This document shows, piece by piece, positions 56,959 through 64,000 of a stretch of DNA of 64,000 bases. This DNA comes from Amaurobius ferox (Eukaryota > Arthropoda > Arachnida > Araneae > Amaurobiidae). Made by a program: the position numbers and the translations under genes. The stretch covers positions 53,169,975-53,233,974 of the forward strand of contig OX578146.1 of the NCBI GenBank assembly GCA_951213105.1, given 5' to 3'. Under the pieces are notes generated by a model. That model ran no database searches. It saw only the letters and a program-made list of their open reading frames with translations, and was not told the DNA's origin. Within the stretch, counting starts at the first letter, position 1. Every line of letters begins with the position of its first letter.

Positions 56959-57878
56959 ACTTTCCTTATATACATAATGTATAAGGAAACTATTGTGACG
57001 GGGTCGAAAATTCGAAATCGAGTTTTCGACGGGAGAGCACGTTTCAAGCATCCCTGATCACGAATCAAATATTTTTGAAGTGATGTCTGTGTGTGTGTGT
57101 GTGTGAGAGAGTCTGTGAAGACGATAACTGACAAACGAATGGACCGATTCGATCCAAATTTGGTACAAAAATCACAATCCGTAAACACTGGAAGCCTATT
57201 GTTTTTATACACAATCGAATGTTCAGAACACCCTTAAATTTTCAAATGAAATTTGGAAAAAATAGTCAAAAAATCAAAACCACTAATAAAGCTACGCATA
57301 TAGACATTTCTTATGTAATTTTTCATTAGAAAACGATTGACATAAATTTTAGAACGCTAACACGAACCGTTCTCGAGATATTGCACATTTTTCAAAAAAA
57401 TTATCAGAAAGTCATATAAAATAAAAAAAAAATATTTCCTCTTGAGAGACATGTTCACTTTTCAGTAATACCATGCGATATATTGGATGACATCATTCTC
57501 GTGGATCTAGCTCGTTCCATTCATGAAAAAATATACTTTGAGTAATACTTTTGTATTTGAACGTCAATATTCATTTATCTGCTGTAAGAATAACTTATTT
57601 CTTTGTCCATTATGCTTGGCGAGATTTTGGCGACGAATTTCGGCGGAATGTCGCCAACTTGGCGACTTTTTGAAATGTTGACAAATTAACGAAAATCTCG
57701 CCAAATGGATAAAAATGACGCTAAATCAATGAAATGACGACTAATTGTCGAAAATTCAATATCGTGGAAAGAATATTAGTATCTACTATAAGAAAAACCT
57801 ATTTATTTTACTGTAAAAGTGGTAAATTCATTACGTTATATAAGGAAAGTCATGTGTTGCCCACATCAGATTTTTTTT
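56959..57878 (+). mobile_element. Helentron-like subfamily 1, tandem unit 3 of 3, with full 3' end
   Basis: The 5' end is identical to unit 2; from about 57203 it diverges (tacacaatcg against tacgtgatcg). It ends tataaggaaagtcatgtgtt then gcccacatcagattttttt. Confidence 0.92.
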
Positions 57879-58868
57879 GTTCGTGACATCATTAGCCCCC
57901 TTGGGAGGCAAGTTACCACTGGGAGGGGGTACATTGTCAAGTATGGTATAAATCGAAAGATTTTTTCAAGCCCTTTAAACTGAAGGGTAACAAGCTATAG
58001 TTGTAATCACTTGGAACTCAATCTGATTCCGATTTTTCAAATTTTTTTCTCGTAAAATTTGCTGTTAATTTTTTCAGGCAATGAGGCCGAGTTCATATAC
58101 TATTCTGATATATACATCCACCTACAGCAAAGTATGGAATAACAAAAATTAGAAACATGTTACCATAATACCTGTCTGTCATGACTGCTTTATAACTCAA
58201 AAATGGCTCACTGGACTTGCATACTTTTATGACTGGTAAGCTTAAAGGGGAGTAGAGGTTTCTGGCTCAAAACATTTCAGATTTTATATTGCGGTAATTC
58301 TATTACACTACCATCCCAACATTGAATATTTATGCTAGCATAATATAGAAATACTCCTGTTCAGATTTTCTTGAATAGTAATGTGGATTTAGATGCATTT
58401 AAATATTCGTATTAATATATACCATTTTTATATAAAATGAAGTCAAACTATCAAACTTTCTTTAGATAACAACGATTTTTAAATTATATTCCAAAAGGAC
58501 TTTGTCATATGTAAGTGGCTCTATTTCGATTAACGATCTCCTTTTTTCACAAATCTTTAAATTTATGTGGTCCATCAGACTAGCGACCGAAACAAATAGA
58601 AGCGTGCATCGATTGTTCAGGTGTGTTTAATGTTTGCATTTTACTCGTGCCAATAATCATTGCTGAGCAGTTCTTATTATTAAAATCTTATATGAATCGA
58701 TCAATTAGTTCTTGAGGCATTGTATCCACCCAGATTGAATAGAGTTCAGGGATGCTCAAAACGCGTAAATCTGTTAGTGTTGGACTACTTTTAACCTCCC
58801 AACAATATTTTTTATAGTAATTAGTTCACTCTTTTTCTGTTTGCTAATGTCTTAACAGTTTAATTTTT
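57879..58868. other. AT-rich DNA, no feature seen
   Basis: No repeat or gene recognised. Upstream semaphorin exons could lie here, but none was identified. Confidence 0.4.
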
Positions 58869-58884
58869 GGCTTTAATTGGGTTG

Positions 58885-59168
58885 TTTTGTTGAGACCCAG
58901 ACCGTCCGACCTACCAGACAGGTGTAAGGTATCTGTTTGGACGGGCGAGAAGTGTCACCCAATTTAGATCGGAACCCAGTGGGGAAGGCATCCACAGGGA
59001 CCGTACCCTCCTTCCCCTACCACCAACCTCTCGGAAGGACTTACGGACCCACATGTTTAACGTGATCGTACTCCGCGTGAACACGGCGGCAGTTTTAGCA
59101 GTGGCGGGTATCGAATTCGGGCCAACCGAGTGCAACTCCCGCGCGCTAACCACAGGGCTACCGCGCCC
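58885..59168 (-). mobile_element. tRNA-derived SINE
   Basis: The minus strand starts GGGCGCGGTAGCCCTGTGGT then TAGCGCGCGGGAG (A-box region). It continues to GAATTCGATACCCGCC (B-box region), then ccgtaagtccttccgagagg, ggtacggtccctgtggatgc, and ends tcggacggtctgggtctcaa then caaaacaac. Flanks are ggctttaattgggttg (58869-58884) and ggctttaactgggttg (59169-59184), a 16-bp TSD with one change. The tail matches the LINE at 46571-47867. Confidence 0.9.
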
Positions 59169-59182
59169 GGCTTTAACTGGGT

Positions 59183-59243
59183 TGAAAACCCAGGCCGTTC
59201 GACTCATCCAAAGGACTTGAGCAACTATTTGAACGGCCGGGAA
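59183..59243 (-). mobile_element. Second tail-only insertion beside the SINE (61 bp)
   Basis: The minus strand reads ttcccggccgttcaaatagt to ggatgagtcgaacggcctgg then gttttca, the LINE/SINE tail. It is flanked by gctttaactgggt at 59170-59182 and 59244-59256, the same target as the SINE. Confidence 0.85.
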
Positions 59244-59308
59244 GCTTTAACTGGGTGTCATAATTTATCTCTATAATTTTTTTTTTGGATTGTCATAATT
59301 ATTATTTT

Positions 59309-59314
<6 letters not shown>

Positions 59315-59374
<60 letters not shown>
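59315..59374. repeat. (AT)n microsatellite
   Basis: About 30 AT units at the left edge of the inverted-repeat element 59376-59740. Confidence 0.95.
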
Positions 59375-59375
<1 letters not shown>

Positions 59376-59378
<3 letters not shown>

Positions 59379-59740
59379 AAAATAATTGGAAAATCCAATA
59401 ATAGAATAGAGAGAAGTTGTAACTCAAAAAAACCCTAACTTTAAAATATAACTACATAATAAAAAAAAGTATTAAATAGAGAATCATCAATCAGGTGGAA
59501 AATAAAATGCAAATTTCTAGTCATCAAGCTGAAAATAATCAACAAATATCAATGGAGTGGATTCGATAATAGAACATCTAATAAAATCCAAGCATTAAAG
59601 TTATACACGTGGATAAGCAGCAGGCCTAAATAAATTGTTCATTTCGAAAAAATTCTTTGTAAAGTATTTAATCACGGTTCTTTTGAGTTACAACTTCTCT
59701 CTATTCTATCATTGGATTTTCCAATTATCTTTATTATTGA
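59376..59740. mobile_element. Inverted-repeat MITE (~365 bp)
   Basis: Left ataataaaaataattggaaa, atccaataatagaatagaga, gaagttgtaactcaaaa; right end the inverted counterpart ttttgagttacaacttctct, ctattctatcattggatttt, ccaattatctttattat. Arms are about 57 bp. No coding content. Exact termini are blurred by the (AT)n. Confidence 0.75.
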
Positions 59741-61832
59741 AATCATTTTATATATAAGATGCGCAATAAATTAATATGTATTTTGCATTCTCATTTGTAT
59801 TATTTAATAACGTTAGTATTTTTAACTATTCATATTTGCAAAATATCCTTAATTCTTTTATTATGCTTCGGTATTTATGAAATATATATACATCTCTTAA
59901 AACATCTCCCAAGAGAGCGTTCGTAACTTTTGATTGAGCCCGCACTGCTCTATTATATTTGAGAGATTTATACACGAATTTCACAGCCTAATAAAATATT
60001 ATATTTTTAAAAGCTATGTTTAGATCTGCCGTGACACGAGTCAACTGAGCAAGCAGGTCGCACTAAAGTAACGACAGAAGATACGCATGAGCAGATGGTG
60101 AGAAGATGAAAAATAAACAGACGAACCCGGCCAGATGTTGCATATTTAGGCGCAGAATTGGAGGATTAAATTCCGAAAAGAATGCATAAAAATAACATAT
60201 ATTCTAAATGTATCCTCTAACTTATATTATAAATTTGACAAGATATGGCATGTTTACTTAGTCACAAAATTTTTTAATAATCCCAGATGCAGTCACTGAC
60301 TTATATAAGCAGTTTAATGGGGATGGAGTCAAGAATAGAGCTCCGTTCGGGTGAAGCAGAGGAGGTCTATCTAAAATAAATATGGGCTTTTGAAAACCCT
60401 TCACAAAATTCTACATTAGATCTTTACAAAATTCTTAAAATCAAAAATGTACCAAAATGTATGAAAACACGCCAATTTAGCAAAAACTAAATAATAAAGA
60501 TAACCAAATTTGGTAAAATAAAAGATCTTTAATAACAAGTGGCAGGCACAAAACTCACTTTAGGGGCAGCAAGAAATGCTTCAGAGCAGGTATAAAACTC
60601 AGTTTTAGAGATTAGGAGAAGTAAATTTAATATACGTTTATACTCGTACCTAATATCCGTGTAAAAGTGTTTTTAAAAAATTTAACAGGTCTGCATACAT
60701 TCAAGTACATTAGCAAAATATGAGTTAAGAAAATGACAATGTTGACTGTAAAACACTGAACATTTACAAGCACATTCAATTTAAAAAACAGTAATGTGTT
60801 TGTTCAACCTACTGCTCATTTTTCAAAATGAAATTCCCATAGTTTTCCAAATTTACCCTGTTGTCTTCAGCAAAATTTAAGATAGTGCATACTGCTATTT
60901 TAACAAAATTTTTCGAAAAATTAATTTTTAAATTAATTGATATAAGTAGATGAAGGTAGAAAACAATAAAAAAATCCTAATTTTGAATGCATACATATAC
61001 AGCTTCGAATTTTAAATGCAATTTTTGTATCTTGCAAAAAAGTAAAAACTTTGTAAGATTATAAAACCTCTAAATTAATATTTTTTTAATAATGTCTAAG
61101 TTTCCTTTTCTAAATGTACATTTTAAATAAAATATAAGTTCAGAAGATGATTTTCCCAAGTTAAAAAAGTGAGTGCAAGTGTAATTTGCTATGATAATTA
61201 AGTATTTTCTGTTTCTAGAAATGTATAAAATAGAATATATTTTTAATAAATTTATAAACTATTTGAAACTTATTTCAAATCACTGATACACACTTTTATA
61301 CCTACTACCCTTAGAAGGGGGTAAAAAACAGGTTTGAATGAGATCTTTTAAGGTGGGAAAAGTTGAAAAAAGAGAGAAAATTTTCTTCATGACTGTGATT
61401 ATCAAAGCACAATTTATTTTTCTGTGCAAGAATAAATAAAAGTGCAAGATATATTAATTTATTACTATTTTATTTATTGTTTATTCAATAAAAACGTACT
61501 TTAAAATAAACATTAACATAATAAAACAAATTTACCACTTCAAAAACTGAAATTTTGTAAAACAAAGAAAAATAAATGCTTTAGATTTACAGCACAGCAA
61601 GGGAATGTCTCATTGCTAAAAAGTTAACAACTAAAGAAAAATAAGTAAATAGTTATACAAATTGTCAGAAAAATCAAAGGTTTGGACAACCAATTTTCAT
61701 GTTCGTAACGTTTAACTGATTTTATTGTTCAAGTAGGACTTAAAAACGATAGGATCATGGGAATCAAATGATCTATGCGATTTCTATACAAAGATGTGAC
61801 AGAGGAGAATTTAATGGTGGAAATCTTAGCTT
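59741..61832. other. AT-rich DNA, no gene seen
   Basis: Near 60500-60535, gataaccaaatttggtaaaa then taaaagatctttaata resembles the end of the foldback element at 61833-62101. Nothing else recognised. Confidence 0.4.
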
Positions 61833-62101
61833 TAAAAAGATATAGTAAAGGCAACCAAGTTGTTTGATAAAAGAGATCTTTAATATTAGCACCATCTATG
61901 ACGTACATTAAATTACAACAATAAATTACGAATCCATGTAATCCATATAAATCCAATGTAATTTAATGTATGTCATTGATGGTGCTAATATTAATGGATT
62001 TGCAATTTAAGGTTGTAATTTAATGTACGCCATAGATGATGCTAATATTAAAGACCTTTCTTACCAAAAAACTTGGTTGCATTTACTATATATTTTTAAA
62101 G
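61833..62101. mobile_element. Foldback MITE (~270 bp)
   Basis: Left arm tttaaaaagatatagtaaag to gcaaccaag, ctttaatattagcaccatct and atgacgtacattaaattaca; right arm the inverted counterpart ending cttggttgcatttactatat then atttttaaa. A third partial arm (taatttaatgtatgtcattg, then atggtgctaatatta) lies in the middle. Confidence 0.8.
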
Positions 62102-63365
62102 TTTTTGCTAAGATGGCGTGATTCCATACTTATTAACTTATGCTATAGGCCTACTTTAACAGTATAGTTTATGGTTATAACCGCTCAAAGCTGAAAAACT
62201 GCATGGACTAGATAAATTGGAAGCAGATAATTTACGTTGTGGTCAAAATAGGTGGACGCAGATATCGACGAACGGTGGCCACGAAAAGCGCACGACAAGA
62301 GAAATGAAGTAAGAATAAAAGTTAGGAAAGAGAAGGGATGCGTTAATTTGGGGAGGCTAAAACTTCTGTATCATGCATAACATTTTAAGACCTACGAACG
62401 CCTGAATATTGGATTGTAGGACATTTTTTTTTAAAAAGATAAAATATTGATATTAATACAGTTAAAAATTTGTTAATACAATATGTTTTTAATTTTTGAA
62501 ATTTCTATATTCTATTCCGCGCATAATAAATTTTCGCATGGCAAAATTTCAATAGTTATTACATCTAAAAAATATATATCATCAAATATATATCATCCAT
62601 TCTTGAACTTAGGATTTTTCGTTATTTCCATTTTCAATGCTTTAATTGGCTAATTCTGCATGAAAACTCGATTTTCAATTATTTCTTTTAACAATATTTT
62701 TTAATAAGAGATATTTTTTAATAAATGTGGCCTGCAATCTGTTCCAATCCGGCCCGATACGTGATTGATGTAAAAAATAGAAATTTAATTAATATGACAT
62801 TTATTATAATTTAAGAGCATATGTACTGCGCTGATATTACCTCTTCCATCCTATGACATATACTGTTTTTATAGGAAATTTTAAAGCAGAAGAATAATTA
62901 CAATATTGTTGTGTCACAACTACAGTATGTTTATTTTTACTTTCTTAGACAGCCTCACATGTAGTGTGCGAAACATTGGCTCTGCGACATGCAGGAGCAG
63001 ATTGATGACGCATTTTTAGAAATTTCTTCCAAAAAGAGAACTTTAACAAACTAAAACGTTTGCTCAGGAACTTAAATCTGGTTTAGGTATGGCATATTTA
63101 TGTGAATTTTGTTTCAAAAATGACATATATAAAATTAGTGCATAGATCAGCCCCTACTGATGAATACTTGCAAACTATTTCAATGATTGAAATTTCAATC
63201 ACCTTGAGATTTGACAACCAGCTAAATGTTCGAGCAAAGGGACAGTTTTATGCCTCCTATTAGTGTCGTTCAAAAATAATTTATTTGGAATATTTTATCA
63301 CATATTTTATTCTAATATTTTATATTTATTTTGCTGTTGAATTTGCATCCCCTTCTTTATTTTAC
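62102..63365. other. AT-rich DNA, no gene seen
   Basis: 62725-62760 (gtggcctgcaatctgttcca then atccggccc) resembles subterminal sequence of hAT-type elements, but no pair of ends was found. Confidence 0.35.
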
Positions 63366-63380
63366 ACGTAGATTTCAGGT

Positions 63381-63772
63381 TAAGCCAACGGCCCTACCGT
63401 GCTGAAAACACCTGTTCTCGTTAGATCACCGAAGTCAAGCAGCATCGGGCGCGGTTAGTATTTGGGTGGGTGACCACCTGGGAACACCGCGTGCTGTTGG
63501 CACATTTCGGGCGCGGTAGCCCGGTGGTTTGCGCGCTGGATATGCACGCTGCCACAACTACTGCCGTGTTCATGCGGAGTACGATCACGTTAAACATGTG
63601 GGTCCGTAAGTCCTTCCGAGAGGTTGGTGGTAGGGGAAGGAGGGTACGGTCCCTGTGGACGCCTCCCCCACGGGGTTCCGGTCTAAATTGGGTGGCACTT
63701 CCCGGCCGTCCAAACGGTTACCTTACACCCTTTCAGGTAGGTCGGACGGTCTGGGTCTCAACAACAACAACA
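63381..63772 (+). mobile_element. Chimeric 5S rRNA-tRNA SINE with (CAA)n tail
   Basis: A 392-bp insertion flanked by the perfect 15-bp TSD acgtagatttcaggt (63366-63380, 63773-63787). In order: a full-length 5S rRNA-like head (63384-63501), a short link, the tRNA-like module gggcgcggtagcccggtggt then ttgcgcgc (63509 on) with the B-box region deleted, the family body (cgtaagtccttccgagaggt, ggtacggtccctgtggacgc), and the LINE-type tail ggtcggacggtctgggtctc followed by (aac)n. Both the 5S and tRNA parts lie within one TSD, so they moved as one transcript. Confidence 0.93.
63384..63501 (+). rRNA. 5S rRNA-like sequence, SINE head
   Basis: gccaacggccctaccgtgct, gaaaacacctgttctcgtta, gatcaccgaagtcaagcagc, ggtgaccacctgggaacacc and gcgtgctgttggc match the animal 5S gene over its full ~118 nt. 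The internal control regions (A box, intermediate element, C box) are kept, which would supply a polymerase III promoter. Several substitutions, no T-run terminator after it and the SINE context argue against a working ribosomal gene. Confidence 0.9.
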
Positions 63773-63787
63773 ACGTAGATTTCAGGT

Positions 63788-64000
63788 ATGATTTGTTAAA
63801 AGTTGTTGTGGATCACCAAATGTTTGAAAACTTTTTGTGGCCCGAAAAGTTTTGGGACCAATGTTTTAAAGCATCATATCATTCTTCGACTCGGAAAAAA
63901 AATACTGTTCTCTTAAAACATCAAAATGGAAAATAATAAATTCGAAATACCGTTATATGAGAAAGGAATACATAGATTATCTCAAACGTTATATCATAAA
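63788..64000. other. AT-rich DNA, no feature seen
   Basis: The open frame here reads on from the SINE and does not resemble a known protein. Confidence 0.35.

Noticed and set aside
55772..57212. Pairs of identical open frames on the minus strand
   Set aside because: They are reverse-strand readings of the identical tandem Helentron-like units, not paralogous genes.
63384..63501. Working 5S rRNA gene
   Set aside because: It lies inside a TSD-bounded SINE, has several substitutions and no terminator run behind it.

Overview
This is a piece of an AT-rich animal nuclear genome, most likely an arthropod and plausibly a chelicerate such as a spider. The grounds are small exons in long introns with GT/AG splice sites, many eukaryotic DNA transposons with diagnostic target-site duplications (TSDs), non-LTR and Penelope-type retroelement remnants, and an invertebrate-type semaphorin. 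Nothing in it looks bacterial or viral.

The one host gene I can establish is a semaphorin (class 1-like) on the minus strand. Six consecutive coding exons lie at 49482-49527, 29526-29588, 27675-27779, 26005-26092, 13148-13252 and 9648-9736, listed 5' to 3'. They join in phase into about 165 residues of the N-terminal half of the sema domain. The introns are about 19.9, 1.7, 1.6, 12.8 and 3.4 kb. The first exons lie beyond the right edge or were not recognised, and the exons after INCGK were not found in the left 9.6 kb. A possible exon of another gene is at 532-688 on the plus strand.

The rest is mostly mobile DNA. 2235-7841 is a 5.6-kb hAT-type element with an 8-bp TSD, filled with older repeats. 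10035-11300 is an inverted pair of Penelope-like 3' ends with a GIY-YIG endonuclease remnant. 13545-13882 and 39046-39370 are piggyBac-type MITEs. 14512-16812 is a Tc1 element interrupted by a long-inverted-repeat TTAA MITE, which has a second copy at 22238-23015. 19065-19572 and 43342-44303 are mariner-like derivatives. 21271-22000 is a 146-bp tandem array beside tRNA-like sequences. 32286-33531 and 33540-36435 are two hAT elements standing side by side and separated by the same 8-bp target. 40.3-57.9 kb is dominated by an abundant Helitron/Helentron-like non-autonomous family, often in tandem.

The retroelements show a clear partnership. A 5'-truncated LINE with an RNase H domain (46571-47867) carries a 3' tail that recurs on a SINE at 58885-59168, on a 5S rRNA-tRNA chimeric SINE at 63381-63772, and on very short tail-only insertions with perfect TSDs. 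This is the set-up expected when a SINE borrows a LINE's 3' end. The best candidates for new description are the 5S-tRNA SINE with its LINE partner and the tandem-forming Helentron-like family, whose end sequences covary between subfamilies.
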